Shown in pieces: positions 24,801-36,900 of a stretch of DNA of 49,501 nt. The DNA is taken from the NCBI GenBank assembly GCA_022560025.1, contig JAFISE010000206.1, positions 1-49,501 of the forward strand. Direction: 5' to 3'. Within the stretch, counting starts at the first letter, position 1. Every line of letters starts with the position of its first letter. The notes below the pieces were generated by a model. It was given only the letters and a program-made list of their open reading frames with translations, did no database searches and was not told the DNA's origin. Both the position numbers and the translations under genes were made by a program. This stretch comes from Stagonosporopsis chrysanthemi. Its lineage: Eukaryota; Ascomycota; Dothideomycetes; Pleosporales; Didymellaceae.

Positions 24801-25740
24801 TCTAGTTTATGTCCTGTTTCTAGTCTAAGTTCTGTTAGATTATTAGTGTTAAAGTTAAGCTTTTTACTACTTACTATAAGGAAACTAACAGCTAAATAGA
24901 GATTATAAACAAGTACATTAACTAGTAGCTATAACTATTTGTAATATACTATTAAAATAACTAGTCTAAATTGCTACTACTTATTAACTGCGTACAGCTT
25001 ACTTTACTTTATTTTAGTATTAGAATAACTTTCTATTAAGTATTGTTTAGAAGCAAACCTAGACAGAGCTAGCAGTAGAATAAACTTAATATAGATACAA
25101 CCCCTTATAACAACCTAAACTACTAGAATATACTTGCTCTAGCAACCTGTATGCACTAAGCTTAGAAGGTAGCTAAAGAGAATATAGAAAAGGCGCAGCT
25201 GTAAATAAGAGCTACTAAAGACAAGCACTGTAGTCTAGTTAACTAGGTAGTAGGTAATAAGGTATACTTGTTAACTAAGAACTTAGCTGTTAAGTATCTT
25301 AGCTAAAAGCTATCTAACCTATAAAAAGGTCTGTTTAAAGTTCTTAAGTAAGTTAGTTATTTATAGTATTTAAAACTTCCTTTTAGTTTACAAATTTACA
25401 ACGTCTTTGCTCTAGATATACTCTGCAAAGACCTAACAGACCTTCTACCTAGATAGAAAGCTCTAAAACCTTTAAGTATCTTAATTTAAAGAGTTAAAGA
25501 ATAAGAAGTATATAAAATACTTACAAGTAAGCTAGTTTAACAATGCTTAAAGTACTGTGTAAGTTAGCTAGAACACAACTTTAACTTTACCTAGTACTTA
25601 GTAAAAAACTTTAAGAACGCTCTCTATAAGCTAAGAGCGTTTTATAATAAGTATCTATAATTACTAAGTCTCTTAAAGTAGTTACTAAATTAGATTAAAT
25701 CCTAAGAAGAAAACAGCTAGTAACAGTTTAAGTAAGCACG
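21890..25740 (+). pseudogene. G2 pol remnant: protease, RT-RNase H, integrase, chromodomain
   Basis: The frame follows a fungal gypsy pol. A protease-like region lies near 21990-22260. FSKAEAKSLLKHCLYNYKIV begins RT near 22730. IDYYKLNNLT (VDYRKLNNLT in active elements) is near 22970. IFTKFNIQLAF follows, then the RT active site YLDN (YLDD expected) at 23264-23275. DPKKVQVLVDQ and SFYQQFVPKFS follow in the thumb, then RNase H to about 24080. Integrase runs about 24380-25100 with IDFKDF near 24611 and FTTYYKETNSQ (STAYHPQTDGQ expected) near 24870. A chromodomain is near 25490-25660 (EVYKIL then NFKNALYKLRAF). A 65-codon stop-free piece (22463-22660) lies in this frame between protease and RT. 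The altered active site and many stops mean it is non-functional. Confidence 0.87.
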
Positions 25741-25846
25741 TTATAAATTTAAAATATAAAGAAAATCTAGACTACTTTAAATACCTACTAACTTAGCTAA
25801 GTAATAAAGAAAAACGTCTACTCTACTGTATATATAGTAATTAAGC

Positions 25847-26910
25847 CTAAGCCTTACTAACGTTGCTTATCTCTTTTATATCTACTAAAAGAGTATTTAA
25901 ATTAGCTAATGCCTTTTTAAGCACTAACTTCTTTAAGCTCTTGCTCTTAGCACTCTGTTGTAGAGCCTTAACTACTAGAGCCTGCAGAGATACTACTACC
26001 TGCCTAAGCTCTGCTACTTTATCCTGCAGAGACCTTACCTGCGCAGTAAGTGCTCTTATTACCTCTACTAAGGCCTAATTAGTAACAGGCTAGACGTAGT
26101 ACTAATAGAGTAACATGTTAGCAGCTAACACCTTTTTAAGCTGCGCAGTTGCTACTTGTACTACACTTGCTAAGATATAAGCTAACTAACAGAGGTTATC
26201 CTAAGTAGTCTTATAAACAGCCTACGTAGCTATTGCTTCTAGCTTTTCTAACTCTCTACTTTCCTCTGCTATAGCTTCTTCTTACACAACAAGGTTGCTT
26301 TAAAAAGTATTATACTTAGGTCTAATGTAAATTAGCACTTATTTAAAAGTTAGCCTAAGAACTAATAAAAAGAGAGTAATAGTAATTAAACTAGATAACA
26401 CTTCTTGTTCTAAAGTGTATAATAAGTACACTTTAATAATAATACCTTGTTAAAAGTATATACTACTATGTTCTTCTGCACAAAGGCCTAAATTAAACAA
26501 AGGCAGATAACTTAATAAGCTACTGCAAGAGCGCTAAGAAAGACAGGTATTAGCATAGTAACTAAAAAATAAGCCTAGTAACAGTTAGCAGCAATTAAAT
26601 AAAGTTGTTTAAGGTACTTGTAGCAAGAATTAGTATCTGTTAGAGAACAGAAACAGGCAAGGCATATGTTGTTTACTTAAGAAGCACGCTGTAAGCGATT
26701 TAACTTAATTAAGAAGTAGATTAAACATGTTTCTACAGTTACTACAATGTTAGTAAAAGCTACCTTGTTAGCATAGGCTCTTACAACAGCTATACGCCTA
26801 GTAATAATCTAATTTGCCTAGTTATTGTTACTAGAGAGCTTGTCTAGAACAGATAAGTACAGAGTAGCTAATATAGGTTATATAGCAAAACCTAAATAGA
26901 AGTTAACAAT
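25847..26910 (-). pseudogene. Decayed protein gene antisense to pol inside G2
   Basis: On the minus strand a protein-like sequence of over 300 residues can be read if stops are taken as Gln, while the plus strand cannot be read as a continuation of pol. The N-terminal part (about 26850-26690) includes ITRRIAVVRAYANKVAF. A Cys-rich middle (26650-26410) has CLACFCSLTDTNSCYKY and KCTYYTLQNKKC. A long coiled-coil-like C-terminus (26310-25860) has EEAIAEESRELEKLEAIAT, QVRSLQDKVAELRQVV and ALVVKALQQSAKSKSLKKL, ending at a TAG at 25847-25849. One frame change near 26330 could be a decayed intron or an indel. Start codon not identified. I do not recognise the family with certainty. G3 keeps the 5' part only. 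Confidence 0.65.
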
Positions 26911-27037
26911 AGTAAAAAAAGACTAGAGTCTTAGAATAAATAAGAGTTAGATATGTTTTATACTTTCTTAAAGTTTAAACCTTTATAGCATAAGAATTTT
27001 CTTTATAATTTTACAGAATTAAAGACAATCTGCTTAT

Positions 27038-27048
27038 AAGGAAGAGAG
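27038..27048 (+). promoter_or_regulatory. Polypurine tract of G2
   Basis: AAGGAAGAGAG lies three bases before the start of the 3' LTR at 27052, the expected position of the plus-strand primer. G3 has a homologous purine run (atAAAAAAGAAAG read on its own strand) at the same place. Confidence 0.6.
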
Positions 27049-27051
27049 TAA

Positions 27052-27329
27052 TATAAGAACAAGCCTAGTTCTTTAAGTTTACTTTACACTACTTAACAAC
27101 TACCTAACTTAGATCTATCTTCTAACTGCTTCTTAGTATAGTCTTCTCTAAGCTTCTAGGTATAAGAAAAAAAGTCTATACAGAGTTTAGATAGATAGTT
27201 TTAAAGTATCTTTTTGTACAAGACCTATAGGAATAGAGATCTAGTCCTGTAGTTTATCTTAGTGCTTTTATACACCTTGTAGTAGATACCTATACAATTT
27301 AGACCCTTCTAGTATCTTGTGTTGTTACA
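27052..27329 (+). repeat. 3' LTR of G2
   Basis: 278 bp, ending TTGTGTTGTTACA, the best preserved terminus of the six LTR copies. It is followed by the target duplication ATTGT. Confidence 0.88.
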
Positions 27330-27334
27330 ATTGT

Positions 27335-28394
27335 TTATTAAGAAATAATAGTATATAATACAATATATATTAAGGCTAAAAGGCTATATAGAAGACAGAG
27401 TAGGTTGATTCTAGAGATCTTTTTAAATTGTTAGTAACAATAGGTTAAATAGTTAAAGCTTACAGCTATTAGTAAGTAGTAAGTAAGATACTAGTAAGTA
27501 TAAAGTAGCAGGTAAAAGCTATAAAATACAAAGTAATACTATATATAGTTACAGGTTGTATATAGTCTTAGAATATACTAGTCTACTACTTTTATTCTAT
27601 TTCTAAACAGCTTATAACTTTATACTACTATACCTATTAAAGAAGCTCTTGTTAAGATAGCTTAATTAATACTAAAATAGCTAAGTATAACTTACTATCT
27701 AAGAATACTTATAATATAAATAAGAAGAACTTTTTAATTAGAGTTGCTAGAAGTAGTAAATAGATCTTTAATAAGGTCCTATACTAATTAAGGTATTTTA
27801 GGCAGAGTCTCTATAATAGTAACTATAAGTAGGTAACACTTTTAGCAACAATATACGCTAATAGATTAGTACTACTACCTTGTATTATCTACCTAGCAGC
27901 TAGTAGAGCTATTTAAGCTAATTAGGTAGTTCTAATCGACTTAAAAAAACATAATATCTTCTTTACTACTTTATCTACTAGTTAAATAAATAATAATTTA
28001 GGTATTATATAGCTTAAACAAGTATTTAAGCAGTACACTATACTAAAAGCTTGCTAAAGGTAGTACTTACTTATCTTAGACAGTTATAGTAGCTATATAA
28101 CAAAGGCTTTTATTAACTACTACAATGCTTATAAAATACTACTAATAATCTATCTACTTTACTCTACCTATATACTATAGCTATTAGATATAGTTTGCTT
28201 TAAGTTGCTTGCTTAAAACTATACTAACAAGCTTAATTACTATACTTAAAAAAGCTAAGGTATACTTAGTATAGATAAAAGCAACTTCTTTAACCTTTTC
28301 TAGCTAGCTTAGGTAACTACCTTTACTAAAATATTATTTAAGACGTTGCTTTTAGCTATAAGTATCTACTTACTTAATACTTACTAAATACTAA
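27335..28394 (+). pseudogene. Decayed pogo/Fot1-type transposase, N-terminal and DDE part (P4)
   Basis: With stops read as Gln/Trp the plus strand gives NTYNINKKNFLI (family NMDEKGFLIG, first catalytic Asp lost) near 27710, VARSSKQIFNK, VTLLATIYANRLVLLPC near 27835 and LILDSYSSYITKAF near 28071. The last is LILDGHGSH with Gly to Ser and His to Tyr, all RIP-type changes. It continues through STYILQLLDIVCFKLL and KSNFFNLFQLAQ to ISIYLLN (family TGIYPLN) at about 28360. The C-terminal coiled-coil region is missing. A matching C-terminal piece appears 12.6 kb away at 40965, beyond the LINE. The left end directly abuts the G2 target duplication. Confidence 0.75.
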
Positions 28395-28449
28395 TCTTTT
28401 AATTTTTAGGTTACTCTTTTAAGAGCTTTAAAAATTACAGTATCTAAAT

Positions 28450-30130
28450 AAGCTTGCTATGCTAATTCTAGGTGTGCCTTTAACGTCTACCTAGGCTCTT
28501 GCACTAACACGCAGAGGAGCCTAACAAGATAGTAGAGTTACTTTCTTCTTACTATACAAGGTTGCTAGACTCTGTAGTTTCTTAGCAGCTCTATACACGC
28601 ACTCTAAGACAGCCTTAGCAAGACCTACTTTACTCTGTACTCTCTCTAAGTAGCTAGAACCTTAGTAAAAGTACTCTTAAACCTTATATCTTTAATATAG
28701 TTTAACGCTATATTAATTAGATTTAGAAAATTACTAAGCTCTAGAATATAATTACTACTAGTTTTATAGTAGTAGTTAATTAATATACTAAGAGCTATAC
28801 AAACCTATAAGAAGCTAAGATTATAAAAAAGCTATAGTAAAGAGTTATCTAGGCTCTAACTACCTTCTTCTTTCTTAGTATCTCTCTTCTAAGCTTGTGC
28901 TAGAGTAGCAACACTGTGTACAGTAACTAGAAAAGCTAAGAATCTAGACACTACTCTTTAGTAGATATAGCTTAAGACTTTTAAATCTTAAAGACAGGCT
29001 GTAATTAACCTCTACTCTCTGCTAGAGCTCTATACTACTCTCTAGCTAAGTTAAAAAAAGACTACTAAACTTTTATAGTAGTATCTAACTTAGTAATATA
29101 CCTATAGTAACTTTCTTTTTGTAGCAAGATAGGCAATATATAGGAATATAGGCTGTATTATACTCTAGAATATTCTTACTACAGTACTAGTTAAAACAAG
29201 ATAAGCTATTACTCTAGCTAGCAAAGCAATCTAGAACTAGCTTATAACCTAAGAGAACTAAGATTATATACTTAGAGCTCTAGAAGGTAACACAGTTTAA
29301 CTCCTAGAGTGCTAGATTAACTACACTATATAAGAAGTGCCTAGCTCTTTTTAGACCTTAGAAGAGATAGAGATACCTACTACTACCTAACTAGTTAAAG
29401 AAGAAGTCTACTTATAGATAAGAAAGTAGCTAGCTAGCTATAGACCTTTATAATATAGAGCTAATAATTAAGGCTTTACTACCTAGATTATCTTTTACAA
29501 AGAGCTAGTTAGAGCGTTTAAGCTCTTTAGCACTAGCTAGTTCTTAAAAGAGATTAATAAGCATCTTACTATCTAGTAATACAACCTAAGCTATTAAAGC
29601 TTTTATAACTTAGCTTAGTATACTTAGATAGCTTGCTGTATTTACTATAGTAACTGTATAGATAGACACTAAGGCTAGTATAGAAAAGAGTGCTCTTACA
29701 AAGCTTTTTATACTAACTACTATACTCTATACCTACCTAGCTACTCTAACTGCCTTATAGCTCTTTGCTAAGTTAACAGGCATATTATTAAACTTACAAG
29801 AGCTAAGCTAAAAGCTATCTACTATATAAGCAAGATAGTATAGTAGTACTTCTACTAAACTATTAAAGAGACTTTTTAATAGTTAACTTCTTAACTAGAG
29901 GCTGCTTAGTAAAAGACTATAGAGCTAGTAGCCCTTTATACTTTAGTACAAAGGCTTAAAATATCTATAGTATAAAGGTATAAAATAGTTATAGCTCTTA
30001 GAGCTACTACTTTTTCTGTACTTGTGCTAACTAATAGTAGAACAAAGAGACTAAAGCAGGCTGCTATAGGCTAGAGAAGCCTAAATATAGAGCAACTATT
30101 AGCTAGAAGCATTTGCTCTTAACTAACTAT
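28450..30130 (+). pseudogene. LINE ORF1 remnant (probable)
   Basis: This lies upstream of the endonuclease-RT frame, where Tad1-type elements carry a gag-like ORF1. A Cys/His-containing segment near 29630-29760 (NCIDRHQGQYRKEC) looks like a degraded zinc knuckle. The rest is too mutated to align. Assignment rests mainly on position. Confidence 0.45.
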
Positions 30131-30149
30131 CTATACTAACCTATTTACT

Positions 30150-33100
30150 TTAGAGAGAGAAGACGTTAGTAAAAGTAATAACTTACTATCTTTATACTAG
30201 AATACTTTTATAACACTTTAGCTTTTAGTAAGTATTAATAACCTAGCTTCTATATATACTAAGCTAATATTTAAAGATACTTACCTTAGTATATTATATT
30301 ACTAAAAACAGCCTATTAGAAAGATATAGATATTATATATATTTAAAAGCTTTTTATATATACTAAATCTAGAACCTTTACTTATCTTAGCTTTAAGTAT
30401 GCTGCACCTATTAGTACCTAAGACAACTTTAGTATACTAGGCTTTACTTACTCTAGAGTAATAATATATATCTGTAAAAGATTACACCTATACTATTAAG
30501 CTAAAAAGAGCCTTAATTACCTAGATATACTATAGGTAGTAGTAAATAGAATCTCTATACTTAACTGCTATAGGTATCTTTATACTTTAGACGTTATATA
30601 ATATATTTCTTGTCTTATACTCTTATTACTGTGCCTTATAAAAAGAGACTTTAACACTAAATAAAAATTATTTAAGCTTACTATTACTATAGCTAATAAA
30701 GAGATAGAGCTTGCTAGGTAGGCTTCTAATACCCTTATAGACTATATTAAGATACTAGAGCAGTCTATATACAGTGCTAGCTACGTCCCAGATCTTACCT
30801 TCTTTAATATTCTATTTACCTAGTCTGCTATTAACACTAATATATACAGCAGCTTAGGCTATAAGATAATAGTAACTTCTATCTTTGTCTTTATAATAAG
30901 TACTTAGTATCTTAAGCAGTACTACTATAGAGTCTTAGAAGCAAACCTACTTAAGTTTACTAAGCTAGTAGAGATAAAAGTCTAGAATATCTTAGACCTG
31001 CTAGCTATATAGAAGACATTACAGCTTAATAAGTATATTAAGCTGCTTACAGAGACTATAGAGTATATAATATAGATAGTAAGTAGAAGTGTCTATAAAG
31101 AAGGCTGTACTATACTATAGTAGATAAAAGAGTATAAAGCAGCCTACTAAGTCTATAAATATGTATATTAGCTATACTTTAGCTGTCTACCTAAAGAGAG
31201 ACAGGCTTTTAAGACTATAGTCTAATAAGCAAAGAAGCAGTATTAGAAGTATATAATTAATAGTATTAAGTATAACAAAGACCTATTTAAGATTATTACC
31301 TAGTATAAGCTTATACTAAAGAACTAAAATACTTTACTTGTAGTAAATAATATAACTATATTAGATCTTCTATAAAAGGCAAAAGCTCTAAGAAAGAAAG
31401 TCTTTAACTAGTTTAGAGTAAAAAACAACCTTAGCTACTTCTTAAAAGAGACTACAGCGTTGCTCTTATAGAGTATATATATTTTACTAAAAGAGACTAA
31501 GCAAAATATAACAAGAGTCTTAAACACCTTGCTAGGCACTAATTACTCTACTATATACTTGCTTTGTGCTTACTAGACTTATATAGCAGAGCTTATACAA
31601 AGAATCTACTAGTAATACTTATAGCTTAGTTACTTCTTAGTATAATAAAAGCTTACAAAGGTAATAATAATACTAAAGGTAGAGAAACTAGATTAGATAT
31701 TACCTTGCTTCTAGAGACCTATAATACTTTTTTCTTATATTAAAAAAGAACTTAAGCAGATAGTAGCTAGATAAATAGCTTAGACTACTATAATATATAA
31801 GACTATTAGCTCTTAGTATAGTAGTATATTTTTAAAGTACTTTATAGTAGACTTAATAGTAGTATTTACTTATAATATAGAAGTAGTATAGGCACTAAGG
31901 TAGTATATTATAATAGTTACTCTAGACGTGCAGAGAGCTTTTATTACTCTTCTTAAGAATTGCTTACTATACTAGATAGCTTAGCAGGGCTAGCTGTAAC
32001 TAACCTTACTTTTTATAGACTCCTTCCTTACTAAACGCAGAGTTTAAGTCTACCTTAGATAGGTAACTACTCTTAGCTACCTAGTTGCCTATAGTATACT
32101 TTAAGGCTTATTACTTTTACCTATCTTATATATACTATACCTAGCAGAGCTTTTGTCTATAAATACTAAATAAAGGTTTAGGTATACTAATAATATATAT
32201 CTTTACTAAGCCTTATACTCTATAGATAATAATATTAAGCTTCTAGCAGTAGACTTAAAGTAGATCTTAGTATAAAGAGATGCTAACAAGGTTACCTTTA
32301 CTCTAGAAAAGTAAGAAATAATTTACCTAACTAGATAATATAGTAGCTACGCCCTTTTCTATATAGTAGACAAGTATCTTATAATCTACTTAATCTTTCT
32401 AGGTAGAAAGTATAGTTAGCCTGCCTTATAGTAGCTAGGAGTCTAGTTTAATTACAGACTTACCTTTTAACACTATATTGCTACACGCACTATAAAAGCT
32501 GCTAAGGTACCTTACTATATACGCAGCCTAGCTAAGACTACCTATAGGCTTCTAGCTAGCTTACTTTGCAAAGCTACTATTACCTATATATACTTATTAC
32601 TTCTCTATAGAACTAAATACTAGTATAGAAGTAGTACTAAATAAGTATAAAACTTTAAAATAGATAAATTATAAGTAGTTAGTGCTTATATTAGGTAGTA
32701 TATAGCTACTATAGACAAGAAACTAGCTATAGTAGTAAAAAGCATCTTGCTAGCCTAGAGAACAACTCTTATAGCTATGCTCTTCTAAGATACTAGACTG
32801 CTACTAGTAGTAGTAGTATTAGAAGAAGCTAAACTTAGATTTACAGTACACCTATGTACTACAAATATAGACTATCTTTTTACTAAGTATATAGAAGTAT
32901 ATATTATAACTAAAGGTATAAAGACTAGATAGGTTTAGTAAGTTTAGACTAAAGTATAATAGATAGCGTCTCTCTTACTAGAGATCTCTAAGGCTATACT
33001 TACAGCGCTTTACTACTTAGCTAGCTGCTATATAGACCTAACGCTTAGTATAGATAAGAAGACTACTACTAAAACCTTTTATAAATAGTAGGCCTAGCTT

Positions 33101-33258
33101 TTACTATTATATATTACTATCTTCTTAGATAGCTCTAAATAGTATATAAAAAAAAAGAAACAAGTTACTTATAGCTTTATAGTATATTAAAATAGATAGT
33201 AGCTATATAATAGCTAAGAGTTACTTAGCTTAACTTTTTATATTTTTAATTATAAGGC
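30150..33258 (+). pseudogene. LINE ORF2, 5' part: endonuclease and reverse transcriptase
   Basis: Reading stops as Gln gives an AP-endonuclease end near 30800-30900 (YSSLGYKIIVTSI, family SSLGSDHxPI). An RT domain follows: IVARQIAQTTIIYKTIS near 31765, LIVVFTYNIEVVQALRQY near 31855, TLDVQRAFITLLKNCLL near 31920, ILYILYLAELL near 32125. The active site YTNNI at 32183-32197 stands for YADDI, both Asp changed to Asn by G to A. The linker runs through FTLEKQEIIYLTRQ near 32298 and QQLGVQFNYRLTF near 32427. RNase H begins TIFLDSSKQY near 33118 and SFIVYQN near 33175. The frame reaches FNYKA, where G3 is inserted. Non-functional. Confidence 0.82.
33254..33258 (+). repeat. Target-site duplication of G3, left copy
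   Basis: aaggc precedes G3. The right copy at 39543-39547 is aaggt; the C is followed by A in the LINE there, so the difference is a RIP-type C to T change. Confidence 0.8.
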
Positions 33259-33536
33259 TGTAATAATATAAGATGCTAGAAGAGTCTAAATTGCATAGGT
33301 ATCTACTACAAGGTATATAAAAGCACTAAGATAAATTAAAATACTAGATCTCTATTCTTATAGGTTTTATATAAAAAGATACTTTAAAACTATCTATCTA
33401 AACTCTATAGAGACTTCTTTTCTTATACCTAGAAGCTTAAAGAAGACTATACTAAGGAGCAGTTGTAAGATAGATCTAAGTTAGGTAGTTGTTAGGTAGT
33501 ATAAGATAGGCTTAAAGAACTAGACTTATTCTTATA
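33259..33536 (-). repeat. 3' LTR of G3 (left copy)
   Basis: 278 bp; reverse complement of the G2 LTR family, starting tgtaataatataag and ending cttattcttata. A purine-rich primer tract (tttctttttt on the plus strand) follows at about 33541-33550. Confidence 0.88.
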
Positions 33537-33699
33537 TTACTTTCTTTTTTATAAGTAGATTGTTTTTAATTCTATAAAATTATAGAGAAAATTCTTATAC
33601 TATAAAGGTTTAACTTTAAGAAGGTATAAGATATATCTAACTTCTATCTATTCTAAGACTCTAGTCTTTTTTTACTATTATTAACTTTTATTTAGGTTT

Positions 33700-33912
33700 T
33701 GCTATATAACTTATATTAGCTACTCTATACTTATCTGTCTTAGATAAGCTTTCTAGTAATAATTACTAAGTAAATTAGATTATTACTAAGCTTATAGCTA
33801 TTGTAAGAGCCTATACTATAACAGAGTAGCTTTTACTAAAGTTGTAGTAACTATAGAAAATACGTTTAATCTACTTTATAATTAAGTTAAATTGCTTATA
33901 GCATGCTTTTTA
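33700..33912 (+). pseudogene. 5' remnant of the antisense gene in G3
   Basis: This plus-strand stretch matches the 5' part of the minus-strand gene in G2 (its 26900-26690), for example ctatacttatctgtc and ctattgtaagagcctat. It stops at gcatgctt, after which the sequence jumps to the end of pol. About 70 codons are left. In G2 the gene continues for another 250 or so codons. Confidence 0.7.
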
Positions 33913-36900
33913 AACTATTACTAGCTGTTTTCTTCTTAGAATTTAATCTAATCTAGTAACTACTTTAGAAGACTTAGTAATTATAGATACTTATTATAAA
34001 ATACTTTTAGTTTATAAAGAGTGTTCTTAAAGTTCTAAGTAGAGTACTAGTTAAGTTAAAGTTGTATCTTACCTAACTTATATAGTACTTTAAGCGTTGT
34101 TAGACTAGCTTACTTATAAGTATTTCTTATACTTTTTATTTCTTAATTCTTTAAATTAAGATACCTAAAGGTTTTAAAGCTTTCTATCTAGGTAGAAGGC
34201 CTGCTAGGTCTTTATAGAGTATTTCTAGAGCAAAAACGTTATAGATTTATAAGCTAGAAGGAAGTTTTAAATGCTATAAATAACTAACTTGTTTAAAGAC
34301 TTTAAATAGACCTTCTTAGAGGTTAGATAGCTTTTAGCTAGGACGCTCTATAGCTAGGTTCTTTGTTAACAAGTATATATTGTTACTTACTACCTAGTTA
34401 ACTAGACTATAGTGCTTATTCTTAGTAGCTTTTATTTACAGATGCGCCTTTTCTATATTCTCTTTAGCTACTTTCTAAGCTTAGTGTATACAGGTTGCTA
34501 GAGCAAGTATATCCTAGTAGTTTAAGTTATTATAAAGAGTTATATCTGTATTAGGTCTGTTCTACTACTAGCTTTGTCTAGGTTTACTTCTAAACAATAC
34601 TTTATAAAGAGTTATTCTAATACTAGAATAAAGTAAAGTAAGCTATATATAGTTAATAAGCAGTAATAATTTAGACTAGTTATTTTAATAGTATATTATA
34701 AATAGTTATAGCTACTAGTAAATATACTTGTTTATAATCTCTGTTTAGCTATTAGTTTTCTTATAGTAGGTAGTAAAAAGCTTAACATTAACACTAATAA
34801 TCTAATAGAACTTAGACTAGAAACAGGACACAAACTAGAGTCTACACTTAGATACTATTAACTCTAAAGTATAGCTAAAGTAATAAACCTATTAAATAAA
34901 CAAAGAAGCTATCTCTTATATAGTTATTATCTTATAGCATAGAATAGTAATTATATGTTTTATTAAATAGTTAATAATAACAAGTATCTAATTATATCTA
35001 GCTTTATTCTTTAGAAAGTCTTTAAAATCTATATATAAGTACTGTATAGGTTAATTAGAAATAGGTAGTAGATAGAAGTACCTGCAGAGTTAAGTTTATT
35101 TTAAATAACTATAGCAACAGAGAATATAGTTTTGTATATATTGTTTATAGCTTGCCTCTATACCTTGCTAGTAATACTATTAAGATAGTAGCTAGTAGGT
35201 TTTCTTTGCACTTAGGTAAGTAGTAAATACTTAGTTATAGGCTTCTTAGATAAAGCACGTGTATAATAAAGAGTCTAAGGCTATACACAACTAATCTTAA
35301 TATAAAAGTAGACTATTATATATCTAATAACTAAGAGCTAAGGATTTTTACTCTTTTTTAAAGGCTTAGTAATTGTGTTGTAGTATAGCTTTAATTAATT
35401 CTAAGGAGTCTAACTATATCTCTAGCTATAAGGTATAAATAACATATACTAAGAAATATAATAGATAGAACTAGGTAAGATTAGAGTTAATATAGTTATA
35501 AAGTTATTAAAGACCTAATAAAACTTAGAAGTAATTATCTTTCTAAGCTATCCTAAGGTTAGCTAGGTCTTACTCTCTTTAACTAAAGATATTAGCTCTC
35601 TTATTATTCTTCTCTAGAGTGTACTTAATATAGAATTTAAACAGAGCAAGTACTTTTACCTACTTAGCTTGTTAGGCATTTAAGACCTTAGTAGTTATAA
35701 AATACTCTAGAGAATAGTAGTTAGAGTAGATACAGATTTAATTTAGTATAGACATTAGTTCTACTTACTACTTATTAAATACTTAGAGAATAGCAAAGAG
35801 TTCCTTATTATAGATTTCTTAATTTAATTCTAAACTAGATAGCAATTAGCTATAGAATACTGTAAGATACTAGCGCCTATTAGAATATTTCTAAGACATA
35901 ACTCTTACAACTACTCTATTAGATATATCTGTCTCTAGCTTAGTTTTATAGTCTAAGTTAAAGTAGTATAGTATTAAGATAGCTAGTAAGCTCTTTCTAA
36001 GCTTTTTAAAGCTATCTTAGCAATCTAGTGTCTATATAAAGGCGTTTGTTAGGCTTTATAGTATAATTAAAAGTTTAGCTACTCTAGAAGATTAAGAAAC
36101 AAATTAATAATAGAAACTAGTAAAGCCTAAGAATAATTTTACACCTATAATAGTTGTTAGTAGCTTTTAATCTACTAAAACCTGTACCTTCTTAGAATTA
36201 ACCTTAATGCCTTTGTTTATAAGTATATACCTAAGGTACTAAGTATAAGTTATATAGAATTTACTTTTCTTAATATTAATCTATAGGCCTGCAGAGTAAA
36301 GACGTTCTAGAACCTTTTTAATATATATCTAGTAAGTCTAAGCGTCTTTAAAGTAGATAAAGATATTGTCTAGGTAAGGAATATAGAAGCTATCTAAGTA
36401 GTTGATTAGAACATTATTTATATAGCATTAATACATAGCAGAGCTGTTATATAACCTAAAGAGTAAGACTTTATACTTATATATACTATAATATATTATA
36501 AACATAGTATACTCTTTAAAGGCAGAATCTATATAGATTTAGTTAAAAGCTAATTAAATATTAAACTTAGAAAATATTTTTACTTTAGATAGTTAGTCAA
36601 GCAGCTTGTCTATATAGAGTATTAGATAAAAGTTTTTACAAGTTAAATTATTTAATTTATAATAGTCTATATAGATATACAGGCTTCTATTTAGTTTTTA
36701 TATATATAGTATAGGTAATACAAATAAGCTTTAGCTATATTTAACCTAACTATAGCGCAGCTATTCTTATATAAACTTCTTAGTAGCTTTAAGTTCTTCT
36801 AAGTTTTATTTATATAAAAAAAAGTAGTAGTTTAGCAAAGATTCTTTTAAAACAATCTTATAGTTGTAAAGGTAGTCTTTTAAAAGTCTTTTAGCTTCTA

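Larger units (their letters stand above)
20099..27329 (+). mobile_element. Complete chromodomain Ty3/gypsy retrotransposon G2, RIP-inactivated
   Basis: The element is 7231 bp, with 278-bp LTRs at 20099-20376 and 27052-27329 and a perfect ATTGT target duplication. The order between them is gag with a zinc knuckle, protease region, reverse transcriptase/RNase H, integrase and chromodomain. That is the order of Ty3/gypsy chromoviruses. An extra minus-strand coding remnant follows (about 26900-25847). A purine-rich tract ends three bases before the 3' LTR. Every reading frame is broken by stops of the Gln/Trp to stop kind and the RT active site is altered, so the element is dead. It is not tandem with S1 because each has its own target duplication. 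The recognisable primer-binding site after the 5' LTR has been lost or mutated. Confidence 0.9.

Noticed and set aside
25863..26078. 71-codon plus-strand open frame
   Set aside because: It is the shadow of the antisense coding remnant, whose minus-strand reading shows heptad-like coiled coil and RIP-type stops.
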